6,371 nt of DNA from Planctomycetota bacterium (GTDB taxonomy: Bacteria; Planctomycetota; Planctomycetia; Pirellulales; Pirellulaceae). The notes under the pieces were generated by a model. It was not told where the DNA came from, ran no database searches, and worked only from the letters and a program-made list of their open reading frames with translations. Positions 1 through 5,548 of this stretch are shown one piece after another. The position numbers were made by a program, and so were the translations under genes. Numbering within the stretch: the stretch's first letter is position 1; every line of letters begins with the position of its first letter. The stretch lies in contig JAHWKS010000355.1 in the NCBI GenBank assembly GCA_019347795.1, positions 1 through 6,371 of the forward strand, written 5' to 3'.

Positions 1-283
1 CAGCCGCGGCGCAGGCGATCTCTTCGTGCAGGTTGTTGGGCGTACAGATATCGACCACGTCGATGTCGTCGCGCTTGAGCAGTTCCTTCCAATCGGTCTC
101 GACCGACTCGTAGCCCCAGGTGTCGGCGAAGGCCTGCGCCTTGTCCTTGTTCCGGGCGCACACCGCCTTAAGGACCGGACGATGCTCCAACTCAAAGAAA
201 TTGTTGACCTTGCGATACGCGTTCGAGTGCGCCCGGCCCATAAAGCCGTAGCCGATCATGCCGAGGTTGAGGGGTTTGGTCAT
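1..283 (-). CDS. Gfo/Idh/MocA family oxidoreductase, N-terminal part (runs off the left edge)
   Basis: The first 94 residues of a predicted NAD(P)-dependent cytoplasmic sugar or cyclitol dehydrogenase are visible; the rest lies beyond position 1. The N-terminus forms a Rossmann fold: strand [10 protein letters not shown] at residues 7-16 carries the GxGxxG dinucleotide-binding motif (G11, G13, G16), followed by RAHSNAYR. A second strand, LKAVCARN (38-45), and the motif [11 protein letters not shown] (78-88, the TPNxxH signature of this family) follow. The catalytic EKP-type lysine and the C-terminal substrate domain are not in the window. The start at 283 is supported by AAGGA seven bases upstream (291-295). 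It is the last visible gene of the minus-strand cluster, downstream of a TIM-barrel sugar isomerase, a pairing typical of inositol-like and keto-sugar pathways. The family is clear; the substrate cannot be told from this part. Confidence 0.9.
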   Translation of the reverse strand, partial: MTKPLNLGMIGYGFMGRAHSNAYRKVNNFFELEHRPVLKAVCARNKDKAQAFADTWGYESVETDWKELLKRDDIDVVDICTPNNLHEEIACAAA

Positions 284-417
284 GTGAATGTCCTTAGGCT
301 TCGCAGTGAAATGACGCCGTAGCGCCCCAATCCAGGAACGTTAGTCCCACCAAACTTGAATTAAAGTCATGCCGTCTTCCCACGACCCGACCGATCGGCT
401 CACCTCCTTGGGATCGG
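284..417. other. Intergenic stretch between the small ORF and the dehydrogenase gene
   Basis: This 134-bp stretch holds the ribosome binding site of the dehydrogenase gene at its left end. On the minus strand it also holds a near-perfect Shine-Dalgarno octamer, AAGGAGGT (402-409), with no start codon at a usable distance. I see no convincing terminator or RNA gene. An open frame across 294-575 on the minus strand has a low-complexity Ser/Arg-rich N-terminal half and is not credible as a gene. Confidence 0.4.
291..295 (-). promoter_or_regulatory. Shine-Dalgarno site of the Gfo/Idh/MocA gene
   Basis: Minus-strand AAGGA lies seven bases before the ATG at 283 and fixes that start. Confidence 0.6.
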
Positions 418-585
418 TCATAGAAGCATGAGAGAGAGCCGAAGGTCTCGGTGCTCGAGCAACGTCGCAAGCACCTTTTCGCCGTCGAGAGCATTCCGCT
501 GAGTTCGCCGCAGTAACTCGAACTGGATCTCTTGCGTCGTTGCGTCGCGAAGGGATTTGTCCGGATTGAACTCATGAGCGGTCAT
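418..585 (-). CDS. Small hypothetical protein, 55 aa
   Basis: This short frame runs from ATG at 585 to TGA at 418 and is not recognised as a named family. The product is soluble-looking and charged, with an amphipathic helical pattern: TTQEIQFELLRRTQRNALDG at residues 16-35, then EKVLATLLEHRDLRLSLMLL at 36-55. The composition (Glu/Leu/Arg helices, no low-complexity Ser/Arg runs) is much more protein-like than the overlapping frame 294-575. It resembles, from memory only, small planctomycete proteins with an 'R-R-T-x-x-N-A-x-D-G ... L-x-x-H-R-D-L' pattern. No good ribosome binding site precedes it, and the nearby ATG at 590 hits a stop at once. It lies 51 bp after the isomerase gene on the same strand, so it could be co-transcribed. 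The ending at LMLL may be early; a frameshifted longer ancestor cannot be excluded. Confidence 0.5.
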   Translation of the reverse strand: MTAHEFNPDKSLRDATTQEIQFELLRRTQRNALDGEKVLATLLEHRDLRLSLMLL

Positions 586-600
586 GACATCCGCCGAAAT

Positions 601-628
601 CGGAACAAATAAAGCGGAACAAATAAAG
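601..628. repeat. 14-bp perfect tandem repeat (two copies)
   Basis: CGGAACAAATAAAG occurs twice head to tail (601-614 and 615-628), immediately after the 3' end of the sugar isomerase gene and before the small ORF. On the transcribed minus strand the copies read as T-rich tracts without a stem, so this is not an intrinsic terminator. A local duplication by replication slippage is the simplest explanation. Confidence 0.9.
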
Positions 629-636
629 CGCCTCGA

Positions 637-1686
637 TCACTTCCACCCATGCGCCTTGCGGACGGCGACCATGGCGCCGAGGATCTCGTTCCAGGTTTCC
701 GGCTTCATCATCGTCTCGTTGGGGAACATGCAGCCGTCCCAGCAGACGTGCTGCGGCTTGTAGCCTGCCTTGGCGCCGAGGTCGTCGCGGAGCCAGTAGC
801 CGGCGCGCTTGGGAATGTCGAGCTTGCCGCCGGGGTCGTTCGGCAGGCAGTGCCGGCCGGTCTTGTCGTGCGAGCCGGAGCCGAACACCGTGGCGTCGTT
901 CTGCGCGACGTGGAAGTCGATCGTCCAGGGGCGCAGGGCGTCGGTAAGTTGCTGGTACGCCTCGTCGAATTTCTGCTCGTCGTCCCAACCGAAGTTTTGC
1001 GGCAACAGGGCGTCCTCGGGGGCGTTGTAACCCATCAGGTACAACAGGGTGTGGGCCATGTCGGCCTGGAAGCCGACGGTTTTGGGGCGATCCACTCGCT
1101 CCAGCAGATCAATCATCTTCCGCCAACTGTGCATGCCGCCCCAGCAGATTTCGCCTTCCGCCGCGAGTTTCTCACCGTGCTCGTCGGCGATTTCGGCCGC
1201 CTTGCGGAAGGTTTCGGCGATTCGCTTTTGATTTCCTTCCGGATCGTTGGTCCAGTCCGCCGCACCGCAGGCGGAATCGATCCGCACGACGCCGTAAGGC
1301 CGCACGCCCAGCTCCCGCAGCTTCTTGGCGATGCGGCACCCTTTGCGAACCTGCGTGAGGAATTTTTCCTGGTCCTCGCCGCTTCCCATGGCCGGGCCGC
1401 CGCCGGTGGGAGGCCAGACCGGCGCCACGACTGAGCCGATCACCAGATTCCGCTTCTGCACCTTCTCGGCCAGTTCCTTCAATTCGTCGTCGTTGGCGTC
1501 GATGTCCACGTGCGGGGCGAAGAGGAACAGGTCCACGCCGTCGAACTTCACGCCGTCCACATCGGCCGCGGCCGTGAGGTCGAGCATCGCGTCGAGCTCA
1601 ATTGCCGGCTCCGAGCCTTCGCCTTTGCCCACCACGCCGGGCCAGGCTGCGTTGTGAAGTTTGGGAAACGTGTTGGTGTGGTTCAT
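637..1686 (-). CDS. Sugar isomerase/epimerase, xylose-isomerase-like TIM barrel
   Basis: This 349-residue protein belongs to the AP-endonuclease-2/xylose-isomerase-like TIM-barrel superfamily, whose members isomerise, epimerise or dehydrate sugars and cyclitols in the cytoplasm (IolE/IolI type). Barrel landmarks are visible: [18 protein letters not shown] (residues 44-61), [14 protein letters not shown] (80-93), a central [14 protein letters not shown] (175-188), [12 protein letters not shown] (203-214), [10 protein letters not shown] (255-264) and [12 protein letters not shown] (313-324). Glu177 or Glu179, Asp209, His212, His259 and perhaps Asp317 are candidate divalent-metal ligands; this assignment is an inference from motif position. 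The length is somewhat above the usual 270-300 residues. ATG at 1686 is preceded by AAGGA with a nine-base spacer. It sits upstream of a Gfo/Idh/MocA gene on the same strand, which supports a role in a dehydrogenase-linked sugar pathway. The substrate is unknown. Confidence 0.88.
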   Translation of the reverse strand: MNHTNTFPKLHNAAWPGVVGKGEGSEPAIELDAMLDLTAAADVDGVKFDGVDLFLFAPHVDIDANDDELKELAEKVQKRNLVIGSVVAPVWPPTGGGPAMGSGEDQEKFLTQVRKGCRIAKKLRELGVRPYGVVRIDSACGAADWTNDPEGNQKRIAETFRKAAEIADEHGEKLAAEGEICWGGMHSWRKMIDLLERVDRPKTVGFQADMAHTLLYLMGYNAPEDALLPQNFGWDDEQKFDEAYQQLTDALRPWTIDFHVAQNDATVFGSGSHDKTGRHCLPNDPGGKLDIPKRAGYWLRDDLGAKAGYKPQHVCWDGCMFPNETMMKPETWNEILGAMVAVRKAHGWK

Positions 1687-1695
1687 GGTGAGTCA

Positions 1696-1700
1696 TCCTT
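1696..1700 (-). promoter_or_regulatory. Shine-Dalgarno site of the sugar isomerase gene
   Basis: Minus-strand AAGGA stands nine bases before the ATG at 1686 and supports that start. Confidence 0.6.
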
Positions 1701-1716
1701 TGTTCAGGTATCATTC

Positions 1717-1722
1717 ATTGTA
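1717..1722 (-). promoter_or_regulatory. Possible -10 box for the sugar isomerase gene
   Basis: Minus-strand TACAAT matches the sigma-70 -10 consensus at five of six positions, about 30 bases upstream of the start codon. No good -35 hexamer stands at 16-18 bp; that position falls inside the left REP hairpin. If the box is real, the REP element forms the upstream half of this promoter. Confidence 0.25.
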
Positions 1723-1723
1723 A

Positions 1724-1752
1724 AAACCCAAGCCGACTGCTTGCGGTCGCGG
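1724..1752 (+). repeat. REP-like element, left copy
   Basis: A 29-nt element reads, on the plus strand, head AAACCCAAGC (1724-1733), hairpin CGACTGCTTGCGGTCG (1734-1749) and tail CGG. The hairpin has a 6-bp stem with one T-G wobble and a CTTG loop. The same head, loop and tail recur in inverted orientation at 2371-2399, on the other side of the RAYT-like gene. Of 29 positions 25 are identical, and all four differences lie in two facing stem pairs. The tail runs into a 10-bp palindrome GGCAATTGCC (1751-1760). Confidence 0.75.
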
Positions 1753-1776
1753 CAATTGCCTCTCCCCTCAACGCGT

Positions 1777-2331
1777 TCAAAACCAGAGTTCCAAATCCCA
1801 TTCATATACCAAGCAGCCTTGCTCGAGGTGGCGCTGAACGTAACGGTAGGCGTTCTCAAAGGCTCGCGGGTCGCTCTTTGACTTCATATCGCAGCCCTTC
1901 GTCCAGGGTCGTTTTTCGGTGAAGCCGTTCTCGCGGAGTTTTTTCGTCGCCGCGGATTTCAATCGACCGACGCCTTTGCGTATTTTCAGTCTGCCGAACT
2001 GCGCAAGCAAGTGAATGTGCGAATGGCCGACCGACATGATCGCGGGCGTGATCGGCATCTCAGCGACTTCTTCAACGACCGCATCTTGCACGATCTGCAT
2101 TTGCGGCCGGCGCAGCCGCACGGGATCTTCCGTCTCGCGTTGTGCGACCATGAACTTCGTAGCGTGCTTTGTTCGATCGTAAATCTCCTCACCGGCCTTG
2201 GCGTATCGCGCCGGCGGCGAAATGTAGACTCGTTTCCGCCAGGTGCAGTAGCCGCGTGGATCGCCGGGGAGCCATGTGCCGTAAGTCGTCCAGGTCGTGA
2301 GCCACCATTTGGAGAACATGGAAGACGTCAT
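1777..2331 (-). CDS. REP-associated tyrosine transposase (RAYT), Y1/HUH type
   Basis: This 184-residue protein resembles IS200/IS605-like Y1 transposases of the RAYT group, which nick single-stranded DNA at REP hairpins. The N-terminal motif WWLTTWTTYGTWLPGDPRG (residues 9-27) is typical of the group. The HUH metal site is H105-I106-H107 within GHSHIHLLAQFG (102-113). The nucleophilic tyrosine is probably Y162 or Y164 in ENAYRYVQRHLEQG (159-172), and a basic stretch RLKIRKGVGRLKSAATKK (114-131) lies between them. All key motifs are intact, so the enzyme may be active. The frame extends upstream to a TTG at 2382, but that codon lies in the loop of the right REP hairpin and the extension is Ser/Arg/Pro-rich, so ATG at 2331 (or ATG at 2319, 180 residues) is preferred. 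Two flanking inverted REP-like elements support the call. Confidence 0.88.
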   Translation of the reverse strand: MTSSMFSKWWLTTWTTYGTWLPGDPRGYCTWRKRVYISPPARYAKAGEEIYDRTKHATKFMVAQRETEDPVRLRRPQMQIVQDAVVEEVAEMPITPAIMSVGHSHIHLLAQFGRLKIRKGVGRLKSAATKKLRENGFTEKRPWTKGCDMKSKSDPRAFENAYRYVQRHLEQGCLVYEWDLELWF

Positions 2332-2354
2332 GGTCGACCGGCACTTGGGCTTAG

Positions 2355-2368
2355 GCGTCGAAGGACGC
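2355..2368. repeat. Small hairpin in the leader of the RAYT gene
   Basis: GCGTC and GACGC form a perfect 5-bp stem with a four-base loop between the right REP and the RAYT start. Just beyond it, minus-strand AAGCCCAAG (2344-2352) matches the REP head AAACCCAAG at eight of nine positions. The stretch may therefore contain a degenerate second REP next to the intact one. Confidence 0.4.
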
Positions 2369-2370
2369 GA

Positions 2371-2399
2371 CCGCGACGACAAGTCGTCGGCTTGGGTTT
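2371..2399 (-). repeat. REP-like element, right copy
   Basis: On the minus strand this 29-nt element reads head AAACCCAAGC (2399-2390), hairpin CGACGACTTGTCGTCG (2389-2374; perfect 6-bp stem, CTTG loop) and tail CGG. It is inverted relative to the copy at 1724-1752. The head overlaps the TAA stop of the cupin gene (2398-2400), so in transcripts the hairpin lies directly behind that gene and could act as an attenuator or 3'-end stabiliser. Confidence 0.75.
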
Positions 2400-3642
2400 A
2401 CTTCCTCTTATAATCTCCGACGCTCGGGAGCTTGTCGTGCACGTCGGGGCCAAAGTATCGCAATCCCACGAGCGGCTCGCTGCCGGTGTTCTCGATCTCC
2501 ACGCCCCGGGCGGCGGCTTCGTGGGTGATGAACACTTCGTCCTCGGTCTCCTGGCCGAAGCGGATCATCGCCGGCGTTTGCAGGTTCAGCCGGCCCATCC
2601 GGCCTTTGCCCTGCACGGTAATCCAGCCGCTGGCGCCGGCGTCTCGGATCGTGCACCTAGCGCCGGGCTCCAGCGTCAGCTCTCTCGCGCTGAAGAGCTG
2701 ATCGCCATTCACGCGGCCGTAGACGATCCACTTATCGACCCAGCCTTGTCCTTGATCGGCGACGATCGGCTCCAGGTAGTTGCTCTCCTTGAAGTGCGTA
2801 TCGACGTTCTTCTCCCAATCGAGCATGCCGATGATGAAGTCCAGATCCTGATGCTTCTCCGGCGGCACGTCCTTCACCAAGAGCGACCACGGCACGTAGC
2901 GCCCTTCGACAATGTTCTGGAACATGCCGAACACGTCGCTCCCCCATTGCGGCTCGTAGGTGCAGAGCGAGCCGGGGGCGTGCAGCACGCCGGGCGGAAT
3001 GAGCCATCCCGTGCCGCGCCGGAGACGGAAGGCGCGGGACAAATCGAGGATGCCGTTCTCCCCCTTGTCCCAGTTCTCCAGGCAGCGGCGGACATCGTCC
3101 TTGGTCGTGCCCGGCTCCAGGCCCATGAAGGTGTAGCAGAAGTTGTTATCGACGTTGTTGTACTGCGGCGGGAAGTAGTAGCTCTCGGGCTTTCCTTCCT
3201 GCCCGGTGAGCTTGGCGTCCTCAAACGACTGGTGCATGTGATGGGGGATCGGCCCCATATTGTCGAAGAACTTCGAATAGACAGGCCACTTCTGATATTT
3301 GCCGAACATCGTCTTGCCGATGAGCCGCGCGCCTGTCTCGCTCACTGCATCTTTCAGTAGGAACTGCCGCCCCTCGAACGAGCAGAAGCTCAAGCCTTCA
3401 TGCCAGACGCGGCCCTCGTTGGCGGCTTCCGTGGTGCTGGCGAACCACCGCTCATCGATGCCTCCGCGATTGGCGCCGTAGGCGTACAGGTCGCTGGGGA
3501 ACAACTTTAATCGCCGCCCGGGATGGAGAAAACTTCGCGGCACCCACGTGGGCGTCAGTCGCAACAAACCCTCGCCTGCGTCGAGGGCGCGGTCCAGAAT
3601 TTTGCCGACGCTATCGCCTTTCACAACGTTCGGATCGGTCAT
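2398..3642 (-). CDS. Cupin protein resembling class I mannose-6-phosphate isomerase
   Basis: This 414-residue protein has the layout of a bicupin of the phosphomannose-isomerase-like group. In the first cupin, PIPHHMHQSFEDAK (residues 131-144) supplies the HxH metal motif (H135 and H137), KPESYYFPP (151-159) supplies the Glu (E153), and GWLIPPGVLHAPGS (212-225) supplies the later His (H221). This is the His-His-Glu-His pattern of zinc- or iron-dependent cupins. A second cupin-like domain covers about residues 315-400 (LTLEPGARCTIRDAG, GKGRMGRLNLQ, GSEPLVGLRYFGPD) and lacks a clear metal set. The start at 3642 has minus-strand GAAGG eight bases upstream (3651-3655). Transcription seems to start from a promoter in the divergent region shared with the aldose epimerase. 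It may act on a sugar or sugar derivative; true mannose-6-phosphate isomerase activity is not shown, and other cupin enzymes remain possible. Confidence 0.78.
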   Translation of the reverse strand: MTDPNVVKGDSVGKILDRALDAGEGLLRLTPTWVPRSFLHPGRRLKLFPSDLYAYGANRGGIDERWFASTTEAANEGRVWHEGLSFCSFEGRQFLLKDAVSETGARLIGKTMFGKYQKWPVYSKFFDNMGPIPHHMHQSFEDAKLTGQEGKPESYYFPPQYNNVDNNFCYTFMGLEPGTTKDDVRRCLENWDKGENGILDLSRAFRLRRGTGWLIPPGVLHAPGSLCTYEPQWGSDVFGMFQNIVEGRYVPWSLLVKDVPPEKHQDLDFIIGMLDWEKNVDTHFKESNYLEPIVADQGQGWVDKWIVYGRVNGDQLFSARELTLEPGARCTIRDAGASGWITVQGKGRMGRLNLQTPAMIRFGQETEDEVFITHEAAARGVEIENTGSEPLVGLRYFGPDVHDKLPSVGDYKRK

Positions 3643-3683
3643 ATCTTCTGCCTTCGAGAATCGCTTCAGGGGAAACCGTCTAG

Positions 3684-3712
3684 GTTGTATTCCGTTTCGC
3701 CCGCACTGACAA
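3684..3712 (-). promoter_or_regulatory. Candidate sigma-70 promoter of the cupin gene
   Basis: On the minus strand TTGTCA (3712-3707, five of six to TTGACA) and TACAAC (3689-3684, four of six to TATAAT) are separated by exactly 17 bp. This predicts a transcript start near 3676 and a leader of about 34 bases before the ATG at 3642. Confidence 0.4.
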
Positions 3713-3721
3713 GCAAGCGAC

Positions 3722-3750
3722 TGGAAAAACGCGGCGCGAGCGCCTAAACT
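3722..3750 (+). promoter_or_regulatory. Weak candidate promoter of the aldose epimerase gene
   Basis: TGGAAA (3722-3727) and TAAACT (3745-3750) each match the sigma-70 hexamers at four of six positions with a 17-bp spacer. They stand about 30 bases before the ATG at 3780. The match is modest. Confidence 0.25.
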
Positions 3751-3767
3751 CGGGGCGACTCGTCTTC

Positions 3768-3772
3768 GGAGA
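3768..3772 (+). promoter_or_regulatory. Shine-Dalgarno site of the aldose epimerase gene
   Basis: GGAGA lies seven bases before ATG 3780 and supports it over the out-of-frame ATG at 3776. It can be partly sequestered in a short GTCT/AGAC hairpin (3762-3773). Confidence 0.55.
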
Positions 3773-3779
3773 CCGATGC

Positions 3780-4946
3780 ATGGCCGGCAAAACGTGGGTG
3801 CTGACGGATGTGGCGGAGAATGTCTACACGCCGGAGCTGTCGATCTTCGACTCCGACGTGGGCGGCGCCGTCCGCGGGTACTCCGTCGCCAAGCGCACGC
3901 TCCGCGGCGGCCTGAGCGAAGGCGTCGATGAGGTGCTCGTCAGGAACGGCGACTTCTCCTTCGCGGTGCTGCCGACCCGCGGCATGGGGATCTGGAAAGC
4001 ATGGCTGGGCGATTGGGAAATCGGTTGGCGCTCGCCGGTCCGCGGCCCGGTGCATCCGCAGTTCGTACCGCTCTCCGAACCGAGCGGGCTGGGCTGGCTC
4101 GACGGCTTCGATGAGCTGCTCGTGCGCTGCGGGCTGGAGAGCAACGGGGCGCCGGACTTCGACGATGATGAGCGGCTCGTGTATCCGCTGCACGGCCAAA
4201 TCGCCAATCGCCCCGCACAGCGGGTGGAGCTGCAGATCGACGGCGACCGCGGCGAAATTCGCCTGGTGGGCGTGGTGGAAGAGTCCCGCTTTCTGTTCAA
4301 GGGGCTGCGTATGACGAGCACCATCACCACTCGCGTGGGCGAAACGTCCTTCACCGTCCGCGACGAGGTGGAGAATCTCTCGTCGCGCGAGGCCGAGGCG
4401 CAGCTTCTCTACCACATCAACTTCGGCGCACCGCTCTTGGAAGCGGGCGCGCAGGCGATCGTTCCCGCGAAAATCGTCGCCCCGAAAGACACGCGGGCGG
4501 CCGAAGGTATCGACTCCTGGAATGTCTACGGCGCCGAGGAGGCCGGCTTCGCGGAGCAAGTTTACTTCTTTGACCTGCACGCCGATGCCGACCAGAACTC
4601 CCGCGTGCTGTTAAAGAATGCGGCCGGCACGCGCGGCGTGAGCCTCGGGTTCAACAAGCAGCAGTCGCCGCACTTCATCCTTTGGAAGAACACCGGCGCC
4701 ATGCAGGACGGCTACGTCACGGGACTGGAGCCGTCCACCAACTTCCCGCATCGTCGCACTTTCGAGGGGAAGCACGGCCGCGTCGTGAAGCTGCCCTCCG
4801 GCGGCAAAGCCGTGTTCGAAGTGCAACTGAGTGCGCACGGCGACGCACGCTCCGTCGAGCAAGCCGAGGCCGCGATCCGCGAGCTGCAAGGAGGCGCCGA
4901 ACCGGAGGTCCTCCGATCCCCTCGCCCCGGCTGGTCGCCGGAGTGA
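3780..4946 (+). CDS. Aldose 1-epimerase family protein (DUF4432-like, galactose-mutarotase fold)
   Basis: This 388-residue protein resembles DUF4432 members of the galactose mutarotase-like superfamily, which bind sugars in a beta-sandwich and interconvert anomers. Visible motifs are FAVLPTRGMGIWKAW (residues 61-75), IGWRSPV (81-87), GLGWLDGFDELLVRCGL (103-119), YPLHGQIANRPA (135-146), LLYHINFGAPLLEAG (209-223) and GLEPSTNFPHRR (315-326). By analogy with mutarotases, His138, His212 and Glu317 are candidate substrate or catalytic residues; this is inferred from motif context. No signal peptide is visible, so it is probably cytoplasmic. The length fits a full DUF4432-type protein with a short proline-rich tail. 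It is divergent from the cupin gene and likely supplies the correct anomer to the neighbouring sugar enzymes. Its stop codon lies four bases from that of the convergent bactofilin-like gene. Confidence 0.85.
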   Translation: MAGKTWVLTDVAENVYTPELSIFDSDVGGAVRGYSVAKRTLRGGLSEGVDEVLVRNGDFSFAVLPTRGMGIWKAWLGDWEIGWRSPVRGPVHPQFVPLSEPSGLGWLDGFDELLVRCGLESNGAPDFDDDERLVYPLHGQIANRPAQRVELQIDGDRGEIRLVGVVEESRFLFKGLRMTSTITTRVGETSFTVRDEVENLSSREAEAQLLYHINFGAPLLEAGAQAIVPAKIVAPKDTRAAEGIDSWNVYGAEEAGFAEQVYFFDLHADADQNSRVLLKNAAGTRGVSLGFNKQQSPHFILWKNTGAMQDGYVTGLEPSTNFPHRRTFEGKHGRVVKLPSGGKAVFEVQLSAHGDARSVEQAEAAIRELQGGAEPEVLRSPRPGWSPE

Positions 4947-4950
4947 GCGG

Positions 4951-5514
4951 TCACGGCGGTTCCGCGGCCGCGTCGGCCTCGACTTCCATTTCCATGTCCG
5001 CCGGCGTTTCGGCCTCGCCCTCGCGAGCGTCTTGAATAACGCCGTAGTCGCCGGTGATCTCTCCTTCGACGGCGCCCTCTACTTTCACAACTTGGGCGCC
5101 TTCAACACGAATGTCGCCTCTCACGATGGCGTCCGGCTTGATGTGGAGCACCTGGCCGTAGAAGTCGATGTCGCCGTCCACCTCGCCGCTGATCTCCGCC
5201 ACCTGGCTCATAATGGCGATGTCGGCATTCACCTCGCCGTTGATCTTCACCACCTGCCCGGTGTAGACGGTCGGCTCATCCACGGGCCCCGGCACGACGA
5301 GTACTTGTCCCGTTTGCCGCCGATAGCCGCGGGCGACGAAATCCTGCGCAAACGAGTCCACCTGACTCCATCCCCACCACCCCAGATAGGCCGCCCCTCC
5401 GCAACACGCCGCCAGACACGTCAACAAAAACAAAGCGCATCCGACGGCGATTTTGCCCCCGGAGGACAGGCCCGGCTTTGCGGCAGGCGGCAGCGGCTTT
5501 TTAGCTTCGCTCAT
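4951..5514 (-). CDS. Membrane-anchored bactofilin-like (polymer-forming) protein
   Basis: This 187-residue protein has a basic N-terminal segment (MSEAKKPLPPAAKPG), one transmembrane helix at about residues 22-48 (Ala/Gly/Leu/Cys-rich, followed by WWGW), a linker rich in Arg and Gln, and a repeat region at about 84-160. The repeat region has four turns of roughly 17-19 residues: GQVVKINGEVNADIAIM, SQVAEISGEVDGDIDFY, GQVLHIKPDAIVRGDIRVE and AQVVKVEGAVEGEITGDYG. This V-x-I-x-G-x-V-x-G-D-I pattern is that of bactofilin right-handed beta helices, which polymerise without cofactors. The last 25 residues are strongly acidic. By the positive-inside rule the beta helix would be periplasmic, which would be unusual for a bactofilin. 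The ATG at 5514 is chosen because the hydrophobic segment starts soon after it; longer GTG-started readings would overlap the divergent transporter. No Shine-Dalgarno site is visible. Confidence 0.78.
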   Translation of the reverse strand: MSEAKKPLPPAAKPGLSSGGKIAVGCALFLLTCLAACCGGAAYLGWWGWSQVDSFAQDFVARGYRRQTGQVLVVPGPVDEPTVYTGQVVKINGEVNADIAIMSQVAEISGEVDGDIDFYGQVLHIKPDAIVRGDIRVEGAQVVKVEGAVEGEITGDYGVIQDAREGEAETPADMEMEVEADAAAEPP

Positions 5515-5548
5515 GAAAATCGACCGTAATGTTTGGTGGCGGGGCTGT

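Larger units (their letters stand above)
1724..2399 (-). mobile_element. RAYT-REP element (transposase gene with inverted flanking REPs)
   Basis: This 676-bp unit consists of a RAYT-like single-strand transposase gene bracketed by two REP-like hairpin elements in inverted orientation. RAYTs of the Y1/HUH class are known to be typically flanked by inverted REP sequences that they recognise and process. The unit begins exactly at the stop codon of the cupin gene and ends about 38 bp before the start of the isomerase gene, so it fills the gap between two genes that probably belong together. No target-site duplication is apparent, as expected for Y1 enzymes. Confidence 0.7.
3643..3779. promoter_or_regulatory. 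Divergent intergenic region between cupin and aldose epimerase genes
   Basis: This 137-bp region separates two divergent sugar genes and contains promoter-like hexamers for both directions. A shared control region would allow the cupin-led cluster and the epimerase to respond to the same signal. I see no clear inverted-repeat operator. Confidence 0.5.

Noticed and set aside
294..575. Minus-strand frame of 93 codons
   Set aside because: Ser/Arg/Cys-rich first half; the alternative 55-residue frame in the same place is far more protein-like. A frameshift linking the two was considered but cannot be shown.
649..1434. Plus-strand open frame of 261 codons
   Set aside because: It is antisense to the sugar isomerase, which has clear TIM-barrel motifs; this frame shows none.
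2332..2382. N-terminal extension of the RAYT gene to a TTG at 2382
   Set aside because: The TTG is the loop of a REP hairpin and the added residues are low-complexity; two ATG codons lie just before the conserved WWLTTW motif.
2011..3360. Long plus-strand open frame of 449 codons
   Set aside because: It lies antisense to the RAYT and cupin genes, has an Arg/His/Leu/Val-biased composition with no family motif, and is a typical by-product of GC-rich codon use.
3744..4580. Minus-strand open frame of 278 codons
   Set aside because: It is antisense to the aldose epimerase gene and covers its promoter and start; the composition is rich in His, Arg and Ala without recognisable motifs.
4947..4975. 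Bidirectional terminator between the convergent genes
   Set aside because: Only four bases separate the stop codons and no stem followed by a T run is visible around them.
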